Origin: Takakia lepidozioides
Lineage: Eukaryota; Streptophyta; Takakiopsida; Takakiales; Takakiaceae
Reading direction: 5' to 3'
Length of the DNA: 64,000 nucleotides
Assembly: GCA_030704615.1 (NCBI GenBank)
Contig: CM060733.1
Span: 71,550,001-71,614,000 of the forward strand
The position numbers were made by a program, and so were the translations under genes. The number at the start of each line of letters is the position of its first letter. Within the stretch, counting starts at the first letter, position 1. The notes beneath the pieces were generated by a model. That model was not told the origin of the DNA. It was given only the letters and a program-made list of their open reading frames with translations, and did not search any database. Shown in pieces: positions 23,926 through 35,900 of this stretch.

Positions 23926-25274
23926 GGTGGAGAGCTTAATGAGAGAGCTCTTGTATCACAAAGGGCTTGCATGGTTTTACAAGGTGGAGTGTTTGCATGT
24001 GCACTTAGGGTTTTAGAGCTTGGAAGGAGAGCTCTTATATCACAAGAGGAGCGTCTTGTGCATGGAAAGCATAGATGATAGGGTTTCAGGAGCTTTGCAA
24101 AGCATTATGGAGTAAAGGCGTGCATGTGATGACATGTGGATAGCTACCAAGAGGCTATGGAGTGCTTTCTCTTGCTCTAGTCAAGCTAGGTTCAAGGTTT
24201 TCATGGTGTGGGAGAAGAACCAAGGAGTGGCGCGAGCTTGGGCTTGAAGCACAAGGAAGTAAGAGGGCTGATTTCCCTTGTGAGAAGGGAGTGGATGTGT
24301 GGAGCATATTTTCAGCCCATTGAGGCTTCTATTTTCAAGCTTTGGAGAGCAAGAAAAGAAGGGAGAGGGTTGGTTTCCATTTAGGTGAAAGAAAAGCACT
24401 TGTGGAGCATATGTTTGAGTTGGGGTTTCAACTTTAAGCTTGAGGAGAGCACCGCTCTTGAAGCGGCAAGTATAGGGGCTGGAATAAGCATTAAGAGGTG
24501 TGCTATGGCCAAGAAGAGTGCGTGAATGAGTGCTTACAAGGGCTGGAAATCAGCCATGCTTGGTTAGTTGTCATAGGATGAATGGCGCGGTTTTTGTGAG
24601 TTAAAGAAGAGAAAGCGGACTTGGTGTATGGCAATCATCTTCCTCATGAGTTAGACTCACTATTGGTGGTGTGTGGGAGTGGAAAAGAGCAAGGAAACAT
24701 CTCTGATTTCTTCACAACCACCATAGTTCATTGCAATGAAGCCTAGGGTTCAAAGAGACAACAAGGAGGACTTGGGAGTTCAAGAAAAACTCAAGAGGAG
24801 CTTAAGTGGTTGACTCAAAGTGCCATATTGACAAAGACTGAAACTAGTAAGTGAAGAGTTGAAAACTCCTCTTTTGCAAGAAGTGGCAATGTGTTGGTTC
24901 TTGTTTCCATAAAGGAGAGCAATATATGGAAGCTAAGAGGTGGACTATGCATGTGAATGGCCAAGGAAGAGCACATGTAGGAGTGCAAACAAGAGCCAAA
25001 AGGAAGCAATGCTTTGTTGCTTGCCAATGGGGAAGAAAGTCTTGTTTGAGTTCATAGGAGCAAGTGAACTTGTTTTGTAGCAAATGTCTTGCTAGTTGAG
25101 TTGGAGATGCTCTTGGTTACACATTGGAGTGGAAGAGATCAAGAGTGTTCATCTTGTTATCACATAGAGCTCATGGATTCTTGAGAAGATCAAGCATGAA
25201 GCTCAAGGAAGCACAAACCCTAGCTTGGGATGCACAAACCCTAGCATGAGATACACATGAAATCCCAGGTTCAT
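23926..25274. other. non-coding, purine-rich sequence
   Basis: This stretch is full of AGAGCTT/GGAGAGC words and lacks long open frames. If the arm at 23376 is a 5' LTR, this would be the untranslated leader of a large retroelement. No gag or pol follows. Confidence 0.4.
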
Positions 25275-25500
25275 GAGAACGGTCACCATAGTGTGGGAAC
25301 GGTCACTATAGTATGGGAACAGTAACTATAGGTTAGGAACCGTCACTGTAGGGTGGGAACAGTAACTATAGTGTAGGAACAGTAACTATAGTATGGGAAC
25401 AGTAACTATAGGTTGAGAACCGTCACTATAGGTTGGGAACAATATCTATAATATGTGAACGATAACTATCCGTTAGGAACGGTCATTATAGGCTAGGAAC
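25275..25500. repeat. 11-copy 20-bp tandem repeat
   Basis: Units of exactly 20 bp (consensus GGGAACRGTMACTATAGKTT) run head to tail 11 times plus a 6-bp partial, with no indels. A sub-pattern alternates GGTCAC and AGTAAC forms. Confidence 0.95.
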
Positions 25501-26093
25501 ATAGTGATATATAAAGACAATATATAGCTTTTGGAAGATTTTCAAGGGCATTTGGGAGGATTGTATGGGGGATCTTTGGGGTCCTTTGAGGAGCTTTTGG
25601 AAGACATTTTTAGGAACTTTTGTAGGACAATTTGAAGAGTCATTGGAGGACTATTTGGAGGACTCTTTGGGGCCCTTGGAGGCCAATATTTGGCGAGCTG
25701 GAGGAGTCTTTGGCGACTTGTGTAAGGGACTATTTGGGGTCCTCAATGGACCCACACTCTATCCCTGCTCCTTCAGCTATCCATGCCTCTGCACAAATCA
25801 TGCATTCATCTTTGCCTTGCTGCTAGCATCTGACAATGACAACCTAGATTTGTTCTAGGAAACACCCAACTCAGCTTATCACACTAGTTCCTATGCTGAA
25901 TTGCGTCTGCTTGTAATCCAACAGGCATTCACCTTTTTTGCCTCCATTGTCCCATCATTGATTGGGGTCAGAAAAGTATTCATTCCACAGCTTCTCCTCG
26001 TCTCTGGTACCTGTTTCTGGATACTTTCCTGTTCACACACCTGGGATGCTGCCCTAAGGGGCCCTTCTAATTGATTTCTCGATCAGCCCTCCA
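25501..26093. other. degenerate G/T-rich repeats, then 3' flank of CID7-like locus
   Basis: From 25530 to 25740 words such as TTTGGAGGAC and TTTGGGG recur irregularly. This explains an apparent 97-codon frame, which I do not take as a gene. The rest is unremarkable. Confidence 0.5.
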
Positions 26094-27859
26094 TTAGCAG
26101 TCATGGAACTGGTCATCTTTGATAATACAGAGCATGCCGGCTGTTGTCTCAGTAAATTGCAGATGTTCTTCTTCTGCCAAATCGCGCTGCACCGCAGTGG
26201 GTAATCTAGCGGGGGTGCGAGCCCCCTTTGTGTGGTGCCCTGTTCCCACACAAATAAACATCTATTCCCGCTGGCGAGTGGTTCTTACCTTAGACCGCAA
26301 AGCTGCAATCTCACGCTTCAATCTAGGAATTGCCTCATTCACATGCAGGCCATGTAAATCCAGTAGCGAATAACCTGGCGAGAAGCTATTTTGAACATAT
26401 GCACTTGAAATTCTGCAGCAAAAATGACAAGTAACTTAAAGCTGTTCTGTATAGCATGACCTTCCACAACACTCTTGCTTTCCTCTCCACAGACAGATAA
26501 TATCTTGTGAACTCAGATGCTCCAAACAGGTTCAAGTTGTCTGTAAGAAAACTCTACTAACCCATAACACAGTCATATGTGTGCCACCAGTTCTTGGGAT
26601 TTACATGATCTCTACACAAAAATGACGAAAACAAGAAAGTGTTTCACACTCAACCGCCTTTCCTACTGCGACAGTCACCTTATCTTTGCCAAAAGATAGC
26701 CTCTCCAGCCTTACTATGGGCAGCCTTCATCTACTCATTATGCCACTGTCCCTTCGCACTTAACTCCTTGGCAAGTGCTTGGTTGCCTGTGAGATACGCC
26801 TGTCTTGCCTGTACATTAAGATCCGATGTGTTTGTTTACAAAATGTTTTGGTGGTTCACAGGGTCATAGTGAAAGTAAGGCCTTCAATTGAAAAGACTGC
26901 TACAGGATCCCTTCAGGAGTCCTAGCCCTGTAGCAAGTCTTTGCACACCACTATGGACCTCACTCTATTCAGCCTACATCATACTGGCAGATTCAGCCTA
27001 GACAACAGAAGAAGAGAGAATCCAGATCATCAGTGAGAAGAGTCTGTCCAGACACCCTCACCTACTCAAAGTTGGCATTGCGTACACGAGCATGGTTACG
27101 AGCTTCTTCTCGCATATCTGAGTACATGCTTGCTACACCCACTAAACCTATTAGGAGTACAGATACGTAGAAGACTGCGAGTGTATATTACACTCACCAT
27201 GAAGATTGGTAGCCTAGAAGTATGTTAATATAGCATGAAGTACATACATTACACAATACAGGAGTGAAGGCCCCAACTCACCAATGTGGTGGAGAACACA
27301 ATGCAGCCCTAACTCAACGGCTTAGACCAAGAAACCACTTCACAATTCATCAAGTTATTGGAACAAAACGAAAGTAATACATTTGTGTGGATCACGTTCA
27401 GATAGTGCAGTGATGGAATCATTTACCAATTCCCAGATTTCTCAAAATCATCATCTGTATATGTGCAATCCCTAAGTCGAGACCAAAAAGTTGGCTCATG
27501 GCTGCTGGGCAGCTGATTTCATAGCAGCCTCTAGGCATCTCGTCTGATTTTGCATGCGAGCCTTCCAAAGGAAACCATGACAACGCACTTGAAATCAAAG
27601 ACCAGATTTTGATTTGAACCACATACACTTTGACCCTGCATAAATGAAGTCAACAAGGAGTTCCTGCAAGTTCATATTTTGTATAAGAATGAAGCCATTG
27701 CGAGGAAGCTTACCAACAGAATCCCCAGTCTCAAGCCAAGTTGATTGAGGCTGTTGATGCATCTCATGCCTATGAACGTGATAAGAGTCCAGCCTTTCTC
27801 CCATGAGCAACCCTTGCATCTCGGGAGAAGCCATGTCCGTCACGTAATGTCGGATTGGT
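26094..27859 (-). pseudogene. CID7-like DUF1771/Smr-domain gene, decayed
   Basis: Four exons are recognisable on the minus strand: 27859-27714, 27132-27062, 26808-26679 and 26412-26094, with GT/AG borders. They encode 'WLETGDSV|ASMYSDMREEAR', then the DUF1771 stretch ('ARQAYLTGNQALAKEL', 'MKAAHSKAGEAI'), then the Smr domain with 'LLDLHGLHVNEAIPRLKRE' and the end 'CVGTGHHTKGARTPARLP', stop TAA. This is the C-terminal half of plant CID5/6/7-type proteins. Those bind poly(A)-binding protein through an N-terminal PAM2 motif and carry a CUE domain, and neither is found here. Three in-frame TAG codons stand where relatives have Gln (27062-27064, 26731-26733, 26262-26264), and a TAA with a one-base phase mismatch ends exon 3. 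I therefore call it a pseudogene; missed exons or assembly error remain possible. Confidence 0.85.
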
Positions 27860-27950
27860 CTGTAAGAACCACCACGGTGCAGCTAAGCAGGCAGAGATTG
27901 AAACACGGCCTGCTAAGACCAAGCTGACTCTCCCAAGAACCTTGTAAACA
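27845..27950. repeat. ~105-bp direct duplication, copy 1
   Basis: It spans the 5' splice-acceptor edge of the first visible CID7-like exon (TGTCGGATTGGTCTG...ACTCTCCCAAGAA). A second copy lies at 28285-28380. Confidence 0.85.
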
Positions 27951-28980
27951 TCAGGAAGAATACCAAATCATGGTACTAACAGGAGCCAACAGCCCACATT
28001 TGCAGGATGGACAAACTTCTTCACATCGTACATGAAGAAAAAGCCACACCTTGCGATTGCGGTTCTCGCACCATCGTGAAGGATCTTTAAAAAAACTCAT
28101 GCCAGCTCTGCTCCGTGCTGCAAATTCAGGGCCGAGTCTGATGAGAGGGCAAAACAGGCTGAAATAGGTCGAAGAAGAAGGTGCCCTCACCACATTGTCC
28201 TCGACCTTGTGTCATGACCCATGGAGGATTTGACTGACCATGAAACCAAGAGGACCTCTTGTGTGTGCTGCTTGTGTCTGTAGTCAGGTAATGTCGGATT
28301 GGTCTGCGAGAACCACCACGGTGCAGCTGAGCGGGTAGAGATTGAAACACGGCCTACTAAGTTGACTCTCCCAAGAATAGCCAGCTCCCAGCTGAAACCT
28401 CCTCGCACACATACCCTAGCGTTTCTAGGGTTGCTTGCTTCAGATGCGAAGGTTGCTCCAAATGCGGGCCTCCCATGCATGTTTGCCCTCCCTCCCGCTC
28501 GCTCTAAGTCCCAGCCCTCTCTCTCTCCATCCATCCCTCCCACTCGCTCTAAATCTGTTCACGGCCACCGTGATGAGCAACTTTTTAAGTTTTTTAAACT
28601 TTTTGCAAACCCTATAGGCAACTTTTTGATATCTTTTTTAAATTTAAAGGAAACTCAAGCCCTTGAGGAGACCCCCTTTCATTTGGGCCATGAGACCTAT
28701 AGGACGATCAATGCCCAAACATACCGTCACGAACAATCCCACACACAGGGGAGGGCAACGGGTTTGAACCCAGAATCACCAGGGCGACACACTGTGCACT
28801 TACCAGCCGATGTGTTTTTTTCAAATCTTTTGCACTTTGATTCATTTTTTTTGTTTTTTTTTCAAATTCATTCTAGTGGTCAGAGTCTCGATTTTTTAAA
28901 AACATAAATACTCATATATTATATATATAACCAAAAAAACATGTGTCGACACCTGTAGTCATGTAGTGATTCATCCATAT
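27951..28980. other. upstream of CID7-like exons, duplicated segment, no gene seen
   Basis: It includes the second copy (28285-28380) of the duplication at 27845. A ~70-bp segment at 28130-28205 recurs inverted at 38097-38170. The missing PAM2 and CUE exons of the CID7-like gene were looked for here and not found. From 28560 on the sequence is T-rich with no coding signal. Confidence 0.5.
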
Positions 28981-28982
28981 GA

Positions 28983-29215
28983 TAATCTGGCAACATGCAT
29001 TAGAGTGAGAGTCATGAAGTCATATGTGCGTCTAGCAATATGCACACGTCATTCCAGTATAACCATGTCCATGACTGGTAGTCATATCCGCTATGTGATG
29101 ATCTGGCAACATGCATTAGAGTGAGAGTCATGAAGTCATATGTGCGTCTAGCAATATGCACACGTCATTCCAGTATAGCCATGTCCGTGGCTGGTAGTCA
29201 TATCCGCCATGCCAA
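28983..29215. repeat. 116-bp tandem duplication
   Basis: CTGGCAACATGCATTAGAGT starts at 28987 and again at 29103. The two 116-bp units differ at only a few positions. Confidence 0.9.
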
Positions 29216-29449
29216 TATTCGTGGTCAAACATGTTTGACATGTGTTGAGCAGAATCCAGAGTCATGCAATCGCATATACGCCTTTCCCAGACCTGCGTTA
29301 TGACTTCAAAGGCATTTTACGACTACAAATGGTATTTCTGCCACAAATCGGTCATGACTGCGCACCCATGGCAGTCATGAAAGCCACAATCTGTTGTAGT
29401 GTTAGAGACAAGTTTACAACAGGTGTGATTGTGAGTTTTCATCACGGAG

Positions 29450-29960
29450 GTGCCACCAGTTGCTGAGGGGAGTGCCGGTACGAGTACTAATGATATTAGT
29501 GGGTACACGAGACGAGGTGTGCGGTTTAGGCCACCTTCACCTTCTGTGTCTTCTGAGGAGGGTTCCGATTCAGACTCTGAGGGATCCACGCCGCAGGTGC
29601 AAGCTATTTCCATGCCATTTTTGTGGGATACGATGGAGGAGATGTATGGAGCTACCAAGGGGCCTCGTAGGTACTCTGGAGCTGTGGGCACCATCGAGCT
29701 TGATAATTTCATACAAGAGTTTGATAGTTGGTGCAATTGCAGCAGATGCGCAATCCACAACTGTTTACGCCTTTTATGGCGTGGAAAGGGCTATTCCAAC
29801 ACCTTGAGGGGCCGCCCATGGATGACTACCATGAATTTAGGCGGGGAAATGAGGTGGAGATTGAGGAGTGACGACAATATTGGTCACCTGACTATGTCTC
29901 CATCACTAGAGGCACAGTGGCAAGAACCACGGCAGCAGCTACACCAGCGTGGGGAATTGC
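29450..29960 (+). pseudogene. retrotransposon gag fragment
   Basis: The plus strand shows an acidic serine-rich start, then 'TIELDNFIQEFDSWCN'. After a shift near 29740 it continues 'MRNPQLFTPFMAWKGLF', 'HLEGPPMDDYHEFRRG' and 'WRQYWSPDYVSI'. The charged, tryptophan-rich pattern is that of a capsid-like gag. I cannot assign its family. It is followed directly by the GC-rich tandem repeat at 30018 and has no pol. Confidence 0.55.
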
Positions 29961-30017
29961 CCGAAGCCTTTGGTTATGTGGTGGACTATCAGTGGGAACC
30001 TATACCCTTCATCTACC

Positions 30018-30350
30018 CGTTGCGACCCCCCCAAAGTCGCAACCTTTCTTTGGCATCGCAGCAAGATTCTGCGACGCCGGAAGGTCGCAAACCACCGCGA
30101 GCTGGCGGGGCCCTCGCCACGTGCCTAAGTGGGAAGGGGTGACATTGCGACCCCCCGGCGTCACATCATCCCAGGGGCGTCGCAGAGCACTTCTGCGACG
30201 CCAGGACATCGCAACCTCCTAGCGCGCCCTCACCACGTGCCTAAGTGGGAGGGGGTGCCGTTGCGACCCCCGGGCGTCGCAGCATCCCGGGAGCGCCGCA
30301 GAGCACTTCTGCGTCGCCAGGGCGTCGCAACCCCCCAGCGCGCTAGCGGG
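30018..30350. repeat. GC-rich tandem repeat, 116-bp unit
   Basis: Units beginning CCCTCRCCACGTGCCTAAGT start at 30111 and 30227, and a partial unit precedes them. Each carries several GCGACNCC and GGCGTCGC words in both orientations. GC content is far above the neighbours. Confidence 0.85.
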
Positions 30351-30379
30351 GGGATGGGGTCACATTAGTGGTTCTTCAC

Positions 30380-30977
30380 CTCTGTAGAATAAAACAATGT
30401 TTCTCAAAGCCCTAAGAACCACAAGGGTTTTCCCTTTGTAATACCTGCAACACCTTGTAACATATGAGTTATTTTCCTAAGCTCTCTTCTCAAGCTTTCA
30501 AGCTCTTCAACACCCAAGTGCACAACTAATCCTTACACTCGGCATTCACAAGTATAATGAGATCTTCTTGTAGTGATAAGAGATGTGAGATGTGAGAAGT
30601 ACTCCAAGCATGAAAGCAATCACACTAAGAGCAAACCCTAGTCTTTCCAAATGAAAATCCACTCTATCACATAAACTAAGTCAAGCCAATGGCACCTTTG
30701 CTAAATGAATCCCCCCTACAAAACCCTCAACACACTCCCTCTCAATATTTAGAGCTATGGAGGTGAGAAATGCTCATGGAGGCTCAACCACAAGAAGATG
30801 AGTCTCCTCAACCCTCACAATGGGAAAACCTATCCCCATGTTCCAAATGAGGCTTGACACCTCACTTGGCATATGAGATCAAATTAAGTCCCAACACACA
30901 AAATACAAATACAAATATCCATGTCCTAATTAGCTAGAAGTAGGTAATTCTAGTTAACCATGACTAAAACCATGACA
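30380..30977 (-). repeat. right arm of 7.6-kb-spaced inverted repeat (LTR-like)
   Basis: This is the reverse-complement counterpart of 23376-23925, ending ...CTAAAACCATGACA at 30977. Past the shared CTACAGAGGTG the two copies diverge, which marks the inner edge of the repeat. Confidence 0.75.
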
Positions 30978-31289
30978 CTCACTTAAAAGCTGTAACACAG
31001 ATCATGAATAGGAAATCTTCTTTCCATCCAAGTCTATATGGAATGAACTTTGTGGCCTTCTTTACCACAATGATTGCAAAGACAAATCTAGGTGTAGCTG
31101 TCTAGTACACATATTCTATTGCATGCATGCTTAGGAAGGGTCAAGTTTTTGCAAGACACCCTAAAGTCCATCAAACGGTCACTGGTCGGCCAGCCCCTTG
31201 AATCCACAGAGTCATTTGCATGTTCTAGTCTAAGAGGGATTTGAAATGACAGTGATTCCTGGAAAAACCAAATGTTTGTGGGTTAGTTG

Positions 31290-31565
31290 GCCAAATGCCA
31301 ATATCACCTGTACTGACAGTAATGTTGAGTGGAAAAAGAGCTACAACAAGTGGAGGAGTCCAAAGGGTTACAGCCAAAATGGCAATTGCAAAATTCAAAG
31401 ATGGAGATGATCTTGATTCCAACGTTAGGTTGTTCAAAGCAATACGTGAGGCTAATGGAGATGTCAGTGAGCTAAATAAGCTCACATTGTTTTCTTGCTC
31501 ACTACGGAAGGGGTAGTTCAACTGGTGGGCGTGGGCTCATGGAAAGTTTTATAGGTCATAAACAT
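31290..31565 (+). pseudogene. Gypsy gag fragment
   Basis: The plus strand reads 'IAKFKDGDDLDSNVRLFKA' and 'LNKLTLFSCSLRKG', followed after a frameshift by 'FNWWAWAHGKFYRS'. This is the capsid region of a plant Gypsy gag (usual pattern: DPDSHVRLFE...LFPCTLRKGA..WY). No zinc knuckle or pol follows. It is a third gag type in the window, distinct from those at 7688 and 29450. Confidence 0.65.
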
Positions 31566-31639
31566 TCTTGCATATTCGTTTTGTCATTGATACTTTTGCT
31601 TATCCTTATACCCTAAAACCTCATATCCAAGTTTGAAGC

Positions 31640-31750
31640 TCATTGAGAGAGAGAGAGAGAGAGAGAGAGAAGACTCCGGCCGTAGCCGGCGTAACTAAGA
31701 GCCACTTCACCTTATGGCTACTGCCCCCTTTCGGGGGTGGGCCCTATATC
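31640..31750. repeat. (GA)n tract plus dispersed motif, copy 2
   Basis: About 14 GA repeats are followed by GACTCCGGCCGTAGCCGGCG...ACTGCCCCCTTTCGGGGGTGGGCCC, which resembles 22499-22575. Flanking it, ATATCCA.GTTTGAAGCTCATT occurs three times (31621, 31748, 31808), as if the motif sits inside a short tandem repeat. Confidence 0.6.
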
Positions 31751-32998
31751 CATGTTTGAAGCTCATTCAAAGAACAAATCCTAAACCCAATACCCTAAAT
31801 TCTCATATCCATATTTGAAGCTCATTCAAAAAACAAATTCCAGCTTTGACTCTCGAATGGGCACCCATAGCAAATCCCTACACTCCCCCACAATTCCCTA
31901 GGTGAATATAATACCTCGTCATTGGGTGTCCCACCTAGTTGAGAGAGTATAGAGTTGGATCAAATCGCAGAATCTTCTTTGCTTTGTATAGTAGTGCTCA
32001 AAAGTTTCATTTGTAAACATAGTGAAACTGAAGGGGTTCTTTGTAGAATCATGTAGACACCTATAGAAGTATATATAAGGTGAGTATTGACCCGATAGCG
32101 CCAAAAGCCCGATGGGCGACCATCGCATTTTGACATTGGGAGCTCAGAACAAAGTTTTCTGACATGCTCAAATCCTCTGGCAATGTCCGAAGAAGTGAAG
32201 CACACTGTGGCCCCATGCTTGACAAACAATCTAAACTGGGTGTTACATGTCATCCCTTCCAGCATAGATCTTGTTCAGGTCTTCTCTGCAAATATGATAC
32301 TGAAGATGGGACAATCTTCCTACAACAGATGCATATTTATGTTGTGATGGAGGACGATACAACAACCAAAGAATATAACACATTGACAAAATTTCCTTTT
32401 CGAAATCATCGACTGCAACATCAAGCCTGGCCCCACAAATGTGACCTACAGCTCTTCAGCTGTGATGTACAGAAAGGCAACCACAAGAGCGTGCCCAATT
32501 GGTTGGTCCTCCATCAATGCTGAACAAAGTCTCTAGAGAGGAGTGTCTTCGGTGTCTCAATCTTCATTGCTCCCAGATTAAGCCAAAACATAGGGTCTCA
32601 GCCAATCTAAATCACCTTTTCTTGGTGAGTTTCACTCCACCCTTTCAAAGACTCAACATAATTTGCTACCCCAAGCTCATAGGGCCACCAACACTTGAGT
32701 AATAATCTTTCTACCCAGCTTCGATGTCCCCTTTACTGGCAGCCACTGTTACCACTCCCCTCCTATCTCTTTCTTAGGGCCATTCATAAAGACTTTGCCA
32801 ATGAGTGTTCTCTTTGGGCCTTTCTCTGCCTGCACTACAGATAATTTAAAGTATAATAACCTGTTTGGGGACAGAAAAGCAGTTTACACGCGGGACGATT
32901 TTGACTCATGACAGCCCAATATCCAAAGGTTAGGACCTCGCATACATCAAACCCCGGTCCCAAAAAGATGATCTGCAAATGCACAAAGAGTCCCTTCG
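31751..32998. other. no gene recognised; 3' flank of HPR gene
   Basis: Two overlapping open frames near 31960-32523 on opposite strands show no family motif. The 32700-32998 part is probably 3' UTR or flank of the reductase gene. Confidence 0.35.
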
Positions 32999-35900
32999 TC
33001 AAGTGACAGGAGTCAACAGAGGCTTTCCAGAAAAATGTGCTTCCAAGTTGCTAACCACGAGGTCTGCCATAGCCCGTCCGGTTTCCCACGTTCCACTTGC
33101 AACGTGGGGCAGTAAGACCACATTATCCATGTTCCACAGCTCCTGGGGAACATGGGGCTCCTTCTCAAACACATCCAAGCCAGCCCCGCCCACCCGGCCT
33201 TCCATCAGCGCCTTCACTAGTTCTTGTTCATCCACCACTGGTCCTCGTGCAATATTGACAAGAAAACCCTATATTGTCCAGCAACTCAATTATCAGAATA
33301 GGCTTTAAAATCTGTGAAATGCCCAAATTCTTTCACAAACTGTTGATGTGATTTATGGAGGGACTGACGATGGGCAGAATACCAGTGTCATAGTGGTAGA
33401 TATTTAAAGGAAAATCACTGAGCTGCAGTTGGTTCATGACTATGGTGGTCATCGTGCCAAGATGTGCTAGTAACACATTATCACACTTCAATCAAGACCT
33501 GCTAGAATAGAGCTCAATCTACCAAATGGGACAAGGTAGAATGTGAGGGAGATGAAGAATCCCACTTGAAGTATGCACCCTATTATGATTAATTCCCACT
33601 GGCCCTATATCTGTGGAATAACAGAGCCTGCTGGATGGAACCCCTCCAGGAATAACGTACCTCAGGTCCCAATGCATCCAAGACTTTTCGATTGACCATA
33701 TGGGTTGTCTCTTCTGTCAAAGAGCAGCAAAGCACCAGCATGTCTGAATCTTTCGCAAGGTCTACCACACTGTCATAGAACTTGTATGGGACACCTTTCT
33801 TCTCCGACCTTGCAAAATATGATATGTGGCAACTGAAGGCCTCAGCTCTCTTAGCTATCGCCTGCCCAATCCGGCCCAGACCAACAATTCCCAGGTGCTT
33901 GCCACTCATCTGGGCATACAAAATTCACATGAGACCATGTTATGAGCAACTGGAACGAATGATGAAGTAATAAGTTTGGAGTTCATGATGGGGCTGATGA
34001 ACCCTTGGCAAGTGAACGATGAAACACTGAAAGTTGGCATGTCAAAGTAAATGATGGTCACCCGTGGCCCAGCAGCACCTCAGCATACACTACAAATAAC
34101 TGGTGAGAGTCTCTACAAGACATGTAAAATACATCTACAGACGGGCAGAGTGAAGTCAATATGGGAATATCTTATGGAAATACATACTTAGTGATTACAA
34201 CATTCCCTTATCTGCTTTGCTGTCCAATATTGAACCCTTTAGCCCTGTTGGACGTTGCAAAATGTGTACACTCATGTGTATGTTTGAGAGATAAGAGAGA
34301 AAGACAGCAACAATTAGCCCTTCCCTTCTATGACATACCTGTGAAGGCGAAGTCCCCACTAGATATTAACCAACCTGGCATGGGTCCATTAGACTCAACC
34401 GGGAATTGCCATAGTGCTCACGCACTGCCAACAACACTACAGGCAAGTGGTTTGACCAATATATATTCCTACAAAGGAGGAGATATTCTAGAACAGCTCC
34501 TCTAGCCTTCAGCTTGCAATAGATGCCAAACATCACTATGTTGCACAGCCAATAAAAGGGTGGAGAGAGAGAGAGAGAGAGAGACATTTTATTAGTTTAT
34601 TCATTGTCTAAGACTATGCCCAAAAGGATAGTAACCCTCCTTCACCTGCAAGTGCAGTTTTTCACCCCAAGGATTGAAGACTGAAACCACAGTATCCTTA
34701 GAATTCCCACACAAGCGACAATGAATGGAGTCCAGGCTAGCATGGTCGTCATACCAGAAAGCAAGAGGATGCTCGCAACTGCCTTAGACAGTTGGGGTAA
34801 GAGTATGTGGCAAACAAAGTATCCAGATTTCATGGAAAGAGTAACCCCATACCTTGGACGTAAGGGGGTATTCTCCCTGCTTTGGCCAACAGCCTTTCCG
34901 TACAAAACGGTCTGCCGCACAAATCTGACGCATGGTGGATAGAAGGAGTGCAATCGCCAGATCTGCACAATCGTCCGTCAATACATCCGGCGTGTTCGCT
35001 ACAACCACCCCCCTATCCTTGCATTTTTGCAAGTCCACCTGGCAGCCATTGGTCAGGTGAGTTAAGAGCATGTTACACTGCTGTACTGTAACCTCTCGGC
35101 TTGCATTTCAGGAGATATGATGAGAGAAGTATACTCTTGAAAACTCATAAACATAATGATCACATATCAGATAGATATTCTAAAACTTGCAGCCATTGAC
35201 CTGTGCTTTTACCACTGCCTGAAGCAACCAGAGCCTGGACTGCCAAAAGCCTCATAATACAAAGGATACTCTAGTTGATCTTAGAACTAAGGAGTCTTCC
35301 AGGGACGGGTATAACAATCTGAAAAGATACTGCTGTGGTACTGAAAGGAGGGAGAGAGAGCCTTATGCAGCACACCAGCCTACACTAGAGAAAAAACAAC
35401 CGTCGACTGTGGTTGAGGTTTCGTCATTCTGGTGTACAGAAGGGCAAATTTCTCAAAGCCTGCTGATCACACACTGTGATAAATCATTCTCTGAATTTAA
35501 GAAGCAGTCCTCAAAGCTCTAATTGAGTCATCAACTGGAACTTCAAATACAAAAATTCCTTGTTTGTTCCATCTGTTGAGCTATACTATGGTACGGTAGC
35601 TTCCTTGACCACATCCTCTATTACCATCCTCGATCTTCCTCAGGTATCAGTTTAACTTCTAATTCCTTCGCCTCAGAATTTCAGTTGGCTCAGTTTGCAG
35701 GGCATTAAATTCCATCTAATTCACTCTGCTTTTGTTTTGGGCAGCGTTCTGGAGCAAAATCTAGTCATACTTATTACTTTCCTGCCTGGGAAGCATGGCC
35801 AAATATCAAAAACAAGGGAAAGAGCTGGTCTGAACAGTAAAAATCTAGGGTCTAGTGCCAGGTTTGTACCAGATTTCAGCACAACGAGAACTTGAGGCAT

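Noticed and set aside
25565-25858. 97-codon frame 'MGDLWGPLRSFWK...'
   Set aside because: It is produced by degenerate TTTGGAGGAC-type repeats and has no homologous domain that I recognise.
27419-27628. Open frame between CID7-like exons as an extra exon
   Set aside because: The flanking exons (27714-27859 and 27062-27132) join directly in frame to give the expected 'GDSVASMYS' sequence, so this stretch is intron.
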